From Pseudomonadota bacterium (GTDB lineage Bacteria; Pseudomonadota; Gammaproteobacteria; Burkholderiales; Burkholderiaceae), in contig JAJXUC010000145.1 in the NCBI GenBank assembly GCA_021783435.1, forward strand, positions 1 through 9,546: a stretch of 9,546 nucleotides of DNA, read 5' to 3'. The notes beneath the pieces are model-generated. The model worked only from the letters and a program-made list of their open reading frames with translations, had not been told where the DNA came from and searched no databases. The position numbers were made by a program, and so were the translations under genes. Shown here piece by piece: positions 1 through 6,049 of this stretch. Numbering within the stretch: the first letter of the stretch is position 1; every line of letters starts with the position of its first letter.

Positions 1-58
1 AGGGCCGAGCGCGGGCTGTATCCCTGAGAGCCCGCCTCCCTCCCCACAGAACGCGGCA

Positions 59-80
59 CCCTCCCCACCCGTGGGGAGGG
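59..80. repeat. Perfect GC-rich inverted repeat
   Basis: Ten-base arms CCCTCCCCAC (59-68) and GTGGGGAGGG (71-80) are perfect reverse complements separated by CC. The flanks add further related runs: CTCCCTCCCCACAG at 36-49 and CTGGGGTGGGGAG at 81-93, which can extend the fold as an outer, imperfect stem. No T-tract follows, so it does not look like a simple intrinsic terminator. It looks like a dispersed intergenic palindromic repeat, but only this window is available to judge copy number. Confidence 0.7.
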
Positions 81-124
81 CTGGGGTGGGGAGTTCTTGC
101 GCGGCGAAACCTTCCCCCTCCCGG

Positions 125-147
125 CCTTCCCCACAGGGTGGGGGAGG
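125..147. repeat. Second related inverted repeat
   Basis: Arms CCTTCCCCAC (125-134) and GTGGGGGAGG (138-147) pair over ten positions, nine Watson-Crick and one T-G, with the loop AGG. The core CTTCCCCACAG matches the CTCCCCACAG run at 40-49, so 35-147 seems to hold at least two diverged copies of one palindromic unit. Its role is unknown. Confidence 0.6.
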
Positions 148-236
148 CGCGTTTCAGCGCAGCGCGTCAACAAGAATTGCAACCCTTGGTCTGGCCCGTG
201 ACTGAACTATGGGATGTTGTTCGAGTCTGCATCTGC

Positions 237-311
237 ATGGATGTCGACGATGCAAGACGGCTGACGCCTGCCGAGCAACACGAGCGGCGCCGGCAGGTCA
301 CTCGGGTGGGT
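237..311 (+). pseudogene. Possible IS630-family transposase N-terminal remnant
   Basis: Starting at an ATG, about 25 residues read MDVDDARRLTPAEQHERRRQ followed by VTRV. This resembles the usual start of many IS630-type transposases (Asp-Ala-Arg-Lys/Arg-Leu, then a Gln/Glu and Arg-rich helix ending in Arg-Arg-Gln-Val). After that the similarity stops: there is no helix-turn-helix continuation and no DDE catalytic domain. If the reading is right, it is a stub left by an insertion that has otherwise been lost. The match is short and from memory, so chance resemblance is possible. Confidence 0.3.
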
Positions 312-630
312 AAGGTGGCATGGCCGTGCCGGTTTCTCAACGTAAAGGCCGTCGGCAGAGGATCAGTGAAACCCGCGAACCCGAGCGCGTCTGAACTTAC
401 TTCCAGAATTCCGATGTCGGCTACGCAGCTTGAAACTGTTTGCGGGCCGTATTCATATTGGAACCTCACACGCTCATTTGCACGCTACCGATTGGCGGAA
501 TGGCGTCGGTTTTTTCACTCGGCTGGCACAATTCGGCGCAGCAAACAAAGCAATAAGAAGGCGCAGGCCAGGAGCACTGTGTCGTTGACGGGGATGTTCA
601 ACGCGAGACATGATCAGTCTTGCCTCAACC

Positions 631-634
631 GGAG
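631..634 (+). promoter_or_regulatory. Ribosome binding site that fixes the start at 642
   Basis: GGAG lies seven bases before ATG 642. It is the only good Shine-Dalgarno sequence in the open frame that begins at 138, and the protein that follows starts with a signal peptide. It therefore decides in favour of a short 83-residue gene rather than a 251-residue one. Confidence 0.6.
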
Positions 635-641
635 ATGCAGC

Positions 642-893
642 ATGAAGACCCACCACGTTTTTGTATCCGCCTTGTTCTTCGCCTTGGCCACGTCAGCGCA
701 TGCCACGACGTTCGCCCAGTTCGCCCACAACGTCAAAGAAGACGCCGTCCACGCTGGCAAGAAGGTCGTGCAGGTTGGTGCCGAGACCGGGCACGCTGTC
801 GTCCACGCAGGCAAAGTGGTCGGCGGCGATGTTGCCAACGGCGTGGAACATGGCTACCACACCACGGTGCACGAGGTGAAGAAGGTCGGATAG
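642..893 (+). CDS. Small exported protein of unknown function, 83 aa
   Basis: I do not recognise a family. The N-terminus is a clear Sec signal peptide: basic start MKTHH, hydrophobic core at residues 6-17, and a likely signal peptidase I site after Ala-His-Ala (19-21). The mature part is about 62 residues, without cysteine or lipobox, rich in Val, Ala, Gly, His and Lys. It has an internal near-repeat: VHAGKKVVQVG (36-46) and VHAGKVVGGDV (54-64), offset by 18 residues. The mature chain contains six histidines and several lysines, so it may be basic and helical, possibly periplasmic. The start is chosen on the GGAG seven bases upstream. The gene stands alone, with more than 480 bases of apparent non-coding DNA before it and 139 after. 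Metal or membrane association would be guesses. Confidence 0.65.
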   Translation: MKTHHVFVSALFFALATSAHATTFAQFAHNVKEDAVHAGKKVVQVGAETGHAVVHAGKVVGGDVANGVEHGYHTTVHEVKKVG

Positions 894-913
894 GCTGGCT
901 CGGCTGGTGTTTA

Positions 914-931
914 CTCAGAAAACGGTAAATA
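914..931. mobile_element. Possible relic of a Tn3-family terminal inverted repeat
   Basis: CTCAGAAAACGGTAAATA matches, apart from one base, the inner part of the Tn21-type 38-bp terminal repeat as I remember it (CTCAGAAAACGG followed by AAAATA). The outer GGGG end that should lie to the left is degenerate here, and no transposase or resolvase gene lies nearby. It could be a scar of an old insertion or a chance match. Confidence 0.25.
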
Positions 932-964
932 GTGCGACAACGCGGTCACCTAGGATGCATGTTT

Positions 965-991
965 CGGCCCGAGACGCGCTGGCGTGGGCCG
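965..991 (+). other. Bulged GC-rich hairpin upstream of dusA
   Basis: CGGCCC (965-970) pairs with GGGCCG (986-991), and ACGC (974-977) pairs with GCGT (982-985) around a four-base loop, with a three-base GAG bulge on the left. It lies 41 bases before the dusA start. There is no T-tract, so it is not a standard terminator. It could be a factor-dependent stop for the gene at 642-893 or a leader structure of dusA. Confidence 0.3.
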
Positions 992-1032
992 TATGAGCCC
1001 GCGCGCTGGTATGTCGTTCGTCTTGAACCTCG

Positions 1033-2055
1033 ATGATGTCAGCGCTGCTCCGAATTCCATTGAAAAACGTGTTTCAAAATCACAATCCGTGGTTGCTTTC
1101 GGTTGCGCCGATGCTCGACTGGACCGACCGGCATTGCCGCTATTTCCACCGTCAGCTCAGCGGTCATGCGCGCCTGTACACCGAGATGGTGACCACGGGC
1201 GCCTTGCTGCATGGGGATCAGCCACGGCATCTGGACTACAACGGCGAGGAGCATCCGCTTGCGTTGCAGCTGGGCGGCAGCGAGCCGCAGGAACTTGCCG
1301 CGTGCGCGAAGCTGGCGCAGCGCTGGGGGTATGCGGAGATCAATCTCAACTGCGGTTGCCCGAGCGAGCGTGTTCAGCGCGGCGCTTTCGGTGCCTGCCT
1401 GATGGCCGAGCCAGCCCTGGTGCGCGACGGCGTGGCGGCCATGCGCGACGCTGTGGGCGACGATCTGCCGGTGACGGTGAAGCACCGTATCGGTATTGAC
1501 CGCGTAGAGAGCGATGACTTCGTGCGCGACTTCGTCGGCACCGTGGCGGAGGGGGGGTGCTCGGTATTCATCGTGCATGCGCGCAACGCTTGGCTGCAGG
1601 GTTTGAGTCCCAAGGACAACCGCGAGATTCCGCCATTGCGACATGAACTTGTGTATCGGCTCAAGCGCGAATTTCCGCAGTTCACCATCGTGCTCAATGG
1701 CGGGGTGAAGACCGATGCCGAGGTGCGTGAACACCTGATGCATGTGGATGGTGTGATGGTCGGACGCGAGGCGTATCAGCGACCCTGGTGGCTGGCGAGC
1801 TGGGATGCGCTGTACTTCGGCGCAGGGCCGCGGCATGCGGCACCGGAGGACGTTGAGCGCAGTATGCAGGCCTATGCGCAGCGCATGGCCGGGCAGGGTG
1901 TGCCGGCCTTCGCCATCACCCGTCATATGCTGAACCTTTGGAAGGGCGCGCCTGGCGCCAGACTGTGGCGTCGGACGCTGAGCGATCCGGCGCGGCGCCG
2001 ACTGCCGCCGGCCGAACTCTTCCAGCAGGCCGAGCAAGCGCGACTGGCAGCCTGA
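1033..2055 (+). CDS. dusA: tRNA-dihydrouridine(20/20a) synthase DusA, 340 aa
   Basis: This is an FMN-dependent enzyme that reduces uridine 20/20a in the tRNA D-loop to dihydrouridine using NADPH; it is cytoplasmic. Family signatures are clear and closer to DusA than to DusB or DusC: SVAPMLDWTDRHCRYF (23-38), YTEMVTTGALLHG (49-61), HPLALQLGGS (74-83), the catalytic cysteine C109 in NLNCGCPSERVQ (104-115), GAFGACLM (117-124), VTVKHRIGID (147-156) with K150, FIVHARNAWLQGLSPKDNREIPPL (179-202), and the FMN phosphate site LNGGVK plus DGVMVGREAYQ (239-249). The C-terminal helical domain with ITRHMLNLWKG matches DusA. Length is normal (E. coli DusA is about 330-345). An in-frame stop at 1024-1026 limits the start to ATG 1033, ATG 1036 or a later GTG near 1069; none has a convincing ribosome binding site. 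It appears to be transcribed alone. Confidence 0.95.
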   Translation: MMSALLRIPLKNVFQNHNPWLLSVAPMLDWTDRHCRYFHRQLSGHARLYTEMVTTGALLHGDQPRHLDYNGEEHPLALQLGGSEPQELAACAKLAQRWGYAEINLNCGCPSERVQRGAFGACLMAEPALVRDGVAAMRDAVGDDLPVTVKHRIGIDRVESDDFVRDFVGTVAEGGCSVFIVHARNAWLQGLSPKDNREIPPLRHELVYRLKREFPQFTIVLNGGVKTDAEVREHLMHVDGVMVGREAYQRPWWLASWDALYFGAGPRHAAPEDVERSMQAYAQRMAGQGVPAFAITRHMLNLWKGAPGARLWRRTLSDPARRRLPPAELFQQAEQARLAA

Positions 2056-2075
2056 GGGCTGTTCGCACAGTCATC

Positions 2076-2094
2076 GGCAGGATGTCTTCCTGCC
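2076..2094. terminator. Perfect 7-bp hairpin between converging genes
   Basis: GGCAGGA (2076-2082) and TCCTGCC (2088-2094) are perfect reverse complements around the loop TGTCT. It starts 20 bases after the dusA stop and lies 40 bases beyond the end of the minus-strand regulator, the place expected for a shared terminator. A T-tract is missing on both sides, so termination strength is doubtful. Confidence 0.4.
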
Positions 2095-2134
2095 ACGTAC
2101 GCGCCCGCCGACACCGGAGGCTTGAACGCGAAGT

Positions 2135-2326
2135 TCAACGACCGAGCGCGTCATCCAGCGATTCGCCCGGTTTCCAGGGGCGGCCGAGCTCGGCCTCGAT
2201 GTATTCCCGGATCAAACGCCGAACCACCTGGGAGGGGGTCTGGTCCTCGCGCGCGCACAGGTGCTCGAACACGGCCTTTTTCTGCGGGTCGATCAGCACG
2301 GTCAGTCTGCTGGTGCGTTGTTCCAT
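2135..2326 (-). CDS. Ribbon-helix-helix (CopG-type) DNA-binding protein, 63 aa
   Basis: The small protein has the layout of a ribbon-helix-helix repressor. A short beta strand TSRLTVLID (residues 5-13) is followed by helix 1 PQKKAVFEHLCARED (14-28), a turn TPS (30-32), and helix 2 QVVRRLIREYIEAEL (33-47), with a charged tail to residue 63. Such proteins bind DNA as dimers through the paired strands, usually at short palindromes, and often repress their own promoter. It is transcribed divergently from hyfB; the 67-base gap between the two starts contains two inverted repeats. No toxin gene adjoins it, so an antitoxin role has no support here. No strong Shine-Dalgarno precedes its ATG. Control of the hyf operon is an inference from position only. 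Confidence 0.75.
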   Translation of the reverse strand: MEQRTSRLTVLIDPQKKAVFEHLCAREDQTPSQVVRRLIREYIEAELGRPWKPGESLDDALGR

Positions 2327-2343
2327 TGCGGTGCGTATTGCAT

Positions 2344-2353
2344 TAACATGTTA
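2344..2353. promoter_or_regulatory. Perfect 10-bp palindrome, candidate operator
   Basis: TAACATGTTA is its own reverse complement. Its size and position in a divergent region beside a ribbon-helix-helix gene fit an operator for that protein. Binding is inferred. Confidence 0.4.
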
Positions 2354-2355
2354 TG

Positions 2356-2368
2356 CACATCGTATGTG
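2356..2368. promoter_or_regulatory. Inverted repeat CACAT-CGT-ATGTG, candidate operator half-sites
   Basis: Five-base arms CACAT (2356-2360) and ATGTG (2364-2368) are perfect reverse complements around CGT. The centre lies 13-14 bases from the centre of the neighbouring palindrome, so two dimers could sit side by side. The two repeats are not identical in sequence (ACATGT-like core shared as ACAT/ATGT). Confidence 0.35.
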
Positions 2369-2393
2369 ATTTTTAGTCTAACGAAAACCCGTC

Positions 2394-4397
2394 ATGGATG
2401 CCCCCACGCTGCTGGCCGTCGCTTTGGGTGTCGTCCTGGGCTGGGGTTTGATCGGGCTGGCGGGCTTGCTGGCGCCACAGTCCACGCGCTGGGTCGCGCA
2501 TGGCATGTTTCCGCTTGGGGCTGTGGGCAGTGTGGCGATGGCCGGTGTGGGGCTCCTGGCGCTGTTCGCGCCGGCGTCTTCGCTGGCGCTGCCGGTCGGC
2601 CTGCCGGGGCTGCCCATGCATTTGCGGCTGGACGCGCTGTCCGGTTTTTTTCTGTTCCTGCTCGGCGCGTCCAGCATCGGCATTTCAGTGTTCGCGGCGG
2701 GCTATTTCCGCTCAGGCGAAGGCACCGCCCCGGGCCTGCTCGGCTTGCAATATCACATCTTTCTGGCTGCCATGGCCATGGTGCTGCTGGCGGCCGACGC
2801 CTATGCCTTCATGCTGGCGTGGGAAGTCATGGCGCTGTCGTCCTATTTCCTGGTCGTGAGCCAGCACCGCCTTGCGGAGATCCGCAGCGCGGGTTTCGTC
2901 TACCTTCTGCTCGCGCATTTGGGCGCCATCGCTCTGCTACTGTGCTTCGGGGTGATGATGCAAGGCGGGGGCAGCGGGCTGACCTTCGAGGCCATGCGCC
3001 AGGCTCGCCTTTCGCCTGCCTGGGCCACGGTGGCTTTCGGCCTCGCCGTGGCGGGGTTCGGTGCCAAGGCCGGGCTGGTTCCTTTGCATATCTGGCTGCC
3101 CGAGGCACACCCCGCGGCTCCGTCGCCGGTGTCCGCGCTGATGAGCGGGGTCATGCTGAAGACGGCGTTGTACGGTCTGCTACGGGTGAGCTTCGATCTG
3201 CTGCACGCGCCGCTGTGGTGGTGGGGCGTGCCGCTGTTGGCGCTGGGCCTGTTCGGCGCGCTGTTCGGCGTGCTGTTCGCCGCGGTGCAAACCGATATGA
3301 AGCGCCTGCTGGCGTATTCATCCATCGAGAACATCGGCATCGCGTTTGCGGCGCTTGGTCTGGCTCTGGTGTTCCATGGCATTGGCATGCCCGCGCTTGC
3401 CGCGCTGGCGCTGGCGGCCATGCTGTACCACGTCCTCAACCACGCCTTTTTCAAGAGCCTGCTATTCCTCGCCACCGGCTCCGTATTGCATGCAACCCAC
3501 CAGCGCAGCCTGGGACGGCTTGGCGGCCTGCTGCGGCGCATGCCCTGGGTTGGATGGACGGCCTTGGTTGGCACCCTGGCCATCGCAGGCCTGCCGCCGC
3601 TCAACGGTTTCGTGGCGGAATGGCTGCTGTTGCAGGCTTTTCTGTTCACGCCGGGCATTTCCAAACCCTTTTTCGGCATGCTCATCCCGCTGGGGGCGGC
3701 CGTTCTGGCGCTCACCGCGGCATTGGGGGGCTATGTGATGGTGAAGTTCTATGGCGTGATTTTTCTTGGCCGTGCGCGCGAGCCGGAACTGGAACATGCG
3801 CATGACGCTGGCCTGCTGGAGCGTTTCGGTCTGGTGTGGCTTGCAGCGGGCTGCGTGCTGCTCGGACTGCTGCCGGGTCTGGTGCTGCAGGCCATCGACC
3901 GCGTCAGCCTGCAGCTTCTGGGCAACGGACTCGGACAAACCGGCAACTGGACCTGGCTGGTGCCAACGTCGCCCCAGCGCGCAGCCTATAACCCGGTGGT
4001 CGTGCTGCTGGTCGGGCTCTTGGTGATCGGCTTCACGTTCTGGGTCACGCACCGGATTTACACCGGCCGTACGCGCCGCGCCGAGGCCTGGGATTGCGGA
4101 GCCCCTGGCCTGACACCGCGCATGCAGGACACGGCCGAGGGCATGGGCCAGCCGGTCCGCAGATTGTTTGCCCCGTTCTTCCAGACCCGCGTGGACCTGC
4201 CGGCTCCGGCCGACACGGCCCCACGCTACCGCGTGGCGGTGGCGGACCGTTTCTGGGCACAGCTCTATACGCCCCTGGCGGATGCGGTGTTGTGGCTGGC
4301 GCGCCAGATCGGGCGCATCCAGCAGGGGCGCATTGCCGTCTACCTCCTCTACAGCTTCATCACCCTGCTGGTGTTGCTGATGGTGGTCGTGCGATGA
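2394..4397 (+). CDS. hyfB: HyfB-like proton-channel membrane subunit, 667 aa
   Basis: This is a member of the NuoL/M/N and Mrp antiporter-like family, the HycC/HyfB branch, in the inner membrane. It is predicted to translocate protons as part of a complex I-like membrane arm. The key charged residues are present: E144 in LAWEVMALSSYF (TM5 glutamate), K225 in FGAKAGLVPLHIWLPEAHP (222-240) followed by SPVSALMSG, and K354 in the NHAFFKSLLF helix, plus E409 in GFVAEWLLLQ. The C-terminal part carries the HycC/HyfB-type segment EAWDCG (564-569) with RMQDTAEGMGQPVRRLF (576-592), an amphipathic stretch, and a last membrane helix (about 647-666). Length is close to E. coli HyfB (about 670). An in-frame TAA at 2379-2381 makes ATG 2394 the first possible ATG; its ribosome binding site is weak. 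It overlaps hyfC by ATGA. Confidence 0.93.
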   Translation: MDAPTLLAVALGVVLGWGLIGLAGLLAPQSTRWVAHGMFPLGAVGSVAMAGVGLLALFAPASSLALPVGLPGLPMHLRLDALSGFFLFLLGASSIGISVFAAGYFRSGEGTAPGLLGLQYHIFLAAMAMVLLAADAYAFMLAWEVMALSSYFLVVSQHRLAEIRSAGFVYLLLAHLGAIALLLCFGVMMQGGGSGLTFEAMRQARLSPAWATVAFGLAVAGFGAKAGLVPLHIWLPEAHPAAPSPVSALMSGVMLKTALYGLLRVSFDLLHAPLWWWGVPLLALGLFGALFGVLFAAVQTDMKRLLAYSSIENIGIAFAALGLALVFHGIGMPALAALALAAMLYHVLNHAFFKSLLFLATGSVLHATHQRSLGRLGGLLRRMPWVGWTALVGTLAIAGLPPLNGFVAEWLLLQAFLFTPGISKPFFGMLIPLGAAVLALTAALGGYVMVKFYGVIFLGRAREPELEHAHDAGLLERFGLVWLAAGCVLLGLLPGLVLQAIDRVSLQLLGNGLGQTGNWTWLVPTSPQRAAYNPVVVLLVGLLVIGFTFWVTHRIYTGRTRRAEAWDCGAPGLTPRMQDTAEGMGQPVRRLFAPFFQTRVDLPAPADTAPRYRVAVADRFWAQLYTPLADAVLWLARQIGRIQQGRIAVYLLYSFITLLVLLMVVVR

Positions 4398-5344
4398 ACG
4401 CTGCGGCCCTGCTCACCCAGCTGCTGGCGGTATTGGCTTCGGTTGCCCTGGCGCCGCTGTTCCTCGGCTGGGTGAACCAGTGCCGCGCCTGGCTTGCCAA
4501 CCGCACCGCGCCGCCCTTGTGGCTGCCGTACCTGCGCTTGCGCAAGCTGCTGCACAAGGACGCCGTGCTGGCGCACGGAGCCACGCCCTTGTTTCGCGCC
4601 GTGCCCTATATGCTGTTCGGCATCATGGTGGCCGCGGCCGCCATCATCCCCTCGCTGAGCACCGATCTGCCGTTTGCCTCGGCGGCGGATGCCATCGCGC
4701 TGGTCGGTCTGTTCGCGCTGGCGCGGGTGTTCATTGCGCTGGCCGGCATGGACATCGGCACCGCTTTCGGCAGCATGGGGGCGCGGCGCGAGATGATGGT
4801 GGGCTTCCTCGCCGAGCCGGCCCTGCTCATGGTGTTGTTCACGGCTTCGCTGATCACTGGCAGCACCCTGTTACCCGTCATCGCCGAGACGTTGCAATCA
4901 CGAGCCCTGGCCATTCATGCCAGCCTGGCCTTCGTCGCGGTGGCCTTCGTCATGGTGTTGCTCGCCGAGAATGCGCGCATTCCGGTGGACAACCCGGCCA
5001 CGCATCTGGAACTCACGATGATCCACGAGGCCATGGTGCTGGAGTATTCGGCGCGCCACCTCGCGCTGGTGGAGTGGGCCAGCGCGCTGAAACTGTTCAA
5101 TTACACCTGCATCGGCTTTGCCCTGTTTCTGCCTTGGGGCATGGCCGGCCGCGCCGACGGCATCCTATGGTTGTTGCCCGCGATTCCGCCGCTGCTGATC
5201 AAGCTCGCGGTGGCGGGCTTGGTCATCGCGCTGATCGAAACCCTGAGCGCCAAGCTGCGCATTTTCCGCGCGCCGGAATTCCTGGCCACGGCCTTCCTGC
5301 TGGCCGTTCTTGGGTTGTTGGTGCATCTGACGCTGGAGCATTGA
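4394..5344 (+). CDS. hyfC: HyfC-like (NuoH/HycD family) membrane connector, 316 aa
   Basis: This multi-helix inner-membrane subunit is homologous to NuoH, HycD and HyfC and joins the soluble electron-transfer module to the ion-pumping arm. Recognisable family blocks are WLPYLRLRKLLHKD (43-56), the acidic-basic loop GMDIGTAFGSMGARREMMVGFLAEPA (about 118-143), AENARIPVDNPATHLELTMIHEAMVLEYS (about 195-223), and LFIALIET-like VIALIETLSAKLRIFRAPEFL near the C-terminus. These conserved Glu/Asp and Arg residues form the 'E-channel' and quinone-side loops in complex I. Length equals the family norm (HyfC about 315). The start ATG overlaps the hyfB stop as ATGA, which implies translational coupling. 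Confidence 0.94.
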   Translation: MNAAALLTQLLAVLASVALAPLFLGWVNQCRAWLANRTAPPLWLPYLRLRKLLHKDAVLAHGATPLFRAVPYMLFGIMVAAAAIIPSLSTDLPFASAADAIALVGLFALARVFIALAGMDIGTAFGSMGARREMMVGFLAEPALLMVLFTASLITGSTLLPVIAETLQSRALAIHASLAFVAVAFVMVLLAENARIPVDNPATHLELTMIHEAMVLEYSARHLALVEWASALKLFNYTCIGFALFLPWGMAGRADGILWLLPAIPPLLIKLAVAGLVIALIETLSAKLRIFRAPEFLATAFLLAVLGLLVHLTLEH

Positions 5345-5347
5345 GCC

Positions 5348-6049
5348 ATGCCGGCCGTCACGACATCCATGGTTGGCAGCGGTGCTGCCGCGCTTCCGGT
5401 CGGCACGCAACTCATCCACTTGTTTGCCGCGGTGCTGCTGTTGCTGTCTTTTGCAATGTTGGCCCAGCGCCGCGTTGTCAACCTTGTGAATCTCTTTGCC
5501 GGGCAGGGCGCCGCCCTGGTCGCTTGCGCCGTGGTGGTCGGTTACTCGACCGGGCAGCCCGAGCTGTACACCTCAGCCGCCATCACCCTGGTCCTCAAGG
5601 TTTTGGTGTTGCCTTACATCCTGCACAAGCTCATCGGCAGGCTGCAGGTGGAGCGAGACACGGAGACCCTGGTGAACATCCCCACCATGCAGATCATTGG
5701 CATCCTGCTGGTGATTTTTGCCTTCGTGCTGGCGCAACCGATCTCGCAGTTCGCCGGCGCGGCCACGCGCAGCACCCTGGGTATCGCGCTGGCCGTGGTG
5801 TTCCTCGCTTTCCTGATGATGATCGTGCGGCGCAAGGCCATCGCCCAGGTGGTGGGCTTCCTGGCGATGGAAAACGGCTTGCTGTTCGCGGCGACCAGCG
5901 CGACGCACGGCATGCCCATGGTGGTGGAGCTGGGCATCGGCCTGGACGTGCTGGTGGGTGTGTTCGTGCTGGGCATTTTCTTTTTCCAGATCCGCGAGCA
6001 ATTCGACAGCCTCGATCTGCGGCATCTGGAAACCCTGAAGGACGACTGA
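5348..6049 (+). CDS. hyfE: HyfE-like (NuoK-related) membrane subunit, 233 aa
   Basis: This inner-membrane subunit is of the HyfE family, whose C-terminal half resembles NuoK/MrpC. I see about seven hydrophobic segments (roughly residues 20-40, 44-66, 74-92, 112-131, 143-160, 166-184 and 192-214). The buried glutamates typical of NuoK-like proteins are E175 in GFLAMENGLLFAAT and E194 in VVELGIGLDVLVG. The protein ends with a charged tail QIREQFDSLDLRHLETLKDD. It is slightly longer than E. coli HyfE (about 216) because of an N-terminal extension; ATG 5369 is an alternative start. A GGAG at 5335-5338 sits nine bases before ATG 5348, three bases after the hyfC stop. In the complex it links the NuoH-like and antiporter-like subunits. 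Confidence 0.9.
   Translation: MPAVTTSMVGSGAAALPVGTQLIHLFAAVLLLLSFAMLAQRRVVNLVNLFAGQGAALVACAVVVGYSTGQPELYTSAAITLVLKVLVLPYILHKLIGRLQVERDTETLVNIPTMQIIGILLVIFAFVLAQPISQFAGAATRSTLGIALAVVFLAFLMMIVRRKAIAQVVGFLAMENGLLFAATSATHGMPMVVELGIGLDVLVGVFVLGIFFFQIREQFDSLDLRHLETLKDD

Larger units (their letters stand above)
148..641. other. Stretch of about 490 bases without an intact gene
   Basis: An open frame happens to run through this stretch into the small secreted protein gene at 642. Apart from the short IS630-like piece at 237-311 its translation resembles nothing I recognise, and it has no ribosome binding site of its own. The opposite strand carries only two short open frames (167-469 and 474-656) without recognisable motifs. 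Base composition looks less GC-rich than the hyf genes. I see no tRNA, CRISPR array or clear promoter. It reads as decayed, insertion-prone intergenic DNA plus the unmarked upstream region of the gene at 642. Confidence 0.5.
2327..2393. promoter_or_regulatory. Divergent AT-rich control region between the regulator and hyfB
   Basis: The 67 bases between the two divergent starts must hold the promoters of both units, and they are clearly more AT-rich than the surroundings. I cannot name a convincing sigma-70 -35/-10 pair on either strand, nor a sigma-54 GG-N10-GC site. The two inverted repeats listed separately lie in the middle, about 26-50 bases before the hyfB ATG. There is no good Shine-Dalgarno before hyfB. 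Confidence 0.55.

Noticed and set aside
138..893. A continuous 251-codon open frame ending with the exported protein
   Set aside because: No ribosome binding site at 138, the first 168 residues are low in recognisable structure, and an internal ATG at 642 has both a GGAG and a signal peptide. The long frame is chance openness in GC-rich DNA.
1..1032. tRNA genes, CRISPR array or small RNA in the left intergenic region
   Set aside because: No cloverleaf, no spaced direct repeats and no promoter-terminator pair could be supported by reading either strand.
1551..1557. Run of seven G in dusA, and a similar one in hyfI (9419-9425), as possible phase-variable tracts
   Set aside because: Both encode Gly codons of conserved regions, are short for phase variation, and are expected by chance at this GC content.
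1039..2037. 332-codon open frame antisense to dusA
   Set aside because: It mirrors a well-conserved DusA gene, and its translation is rich in Arg, His, Gln and Ala without motifs, as expected for the opposite strand of GC-rich coding DNA.
2135..2326. Ribbon-helix-helix protein as an antitoxin of a toxin-antitoxin pair
   Set aside because: No small toxin-like gene adjoins it on either side; dusA and hyfB are its neighbours.
2327..2393. Sigma-54 promoter before hyfB, as used by E. coli hyf and hyc
   Set aside because: A GG at 2330-2331 and GC at 2340-2341 are separated by eight bases, not the required ten, and the flanking consensus is poor.
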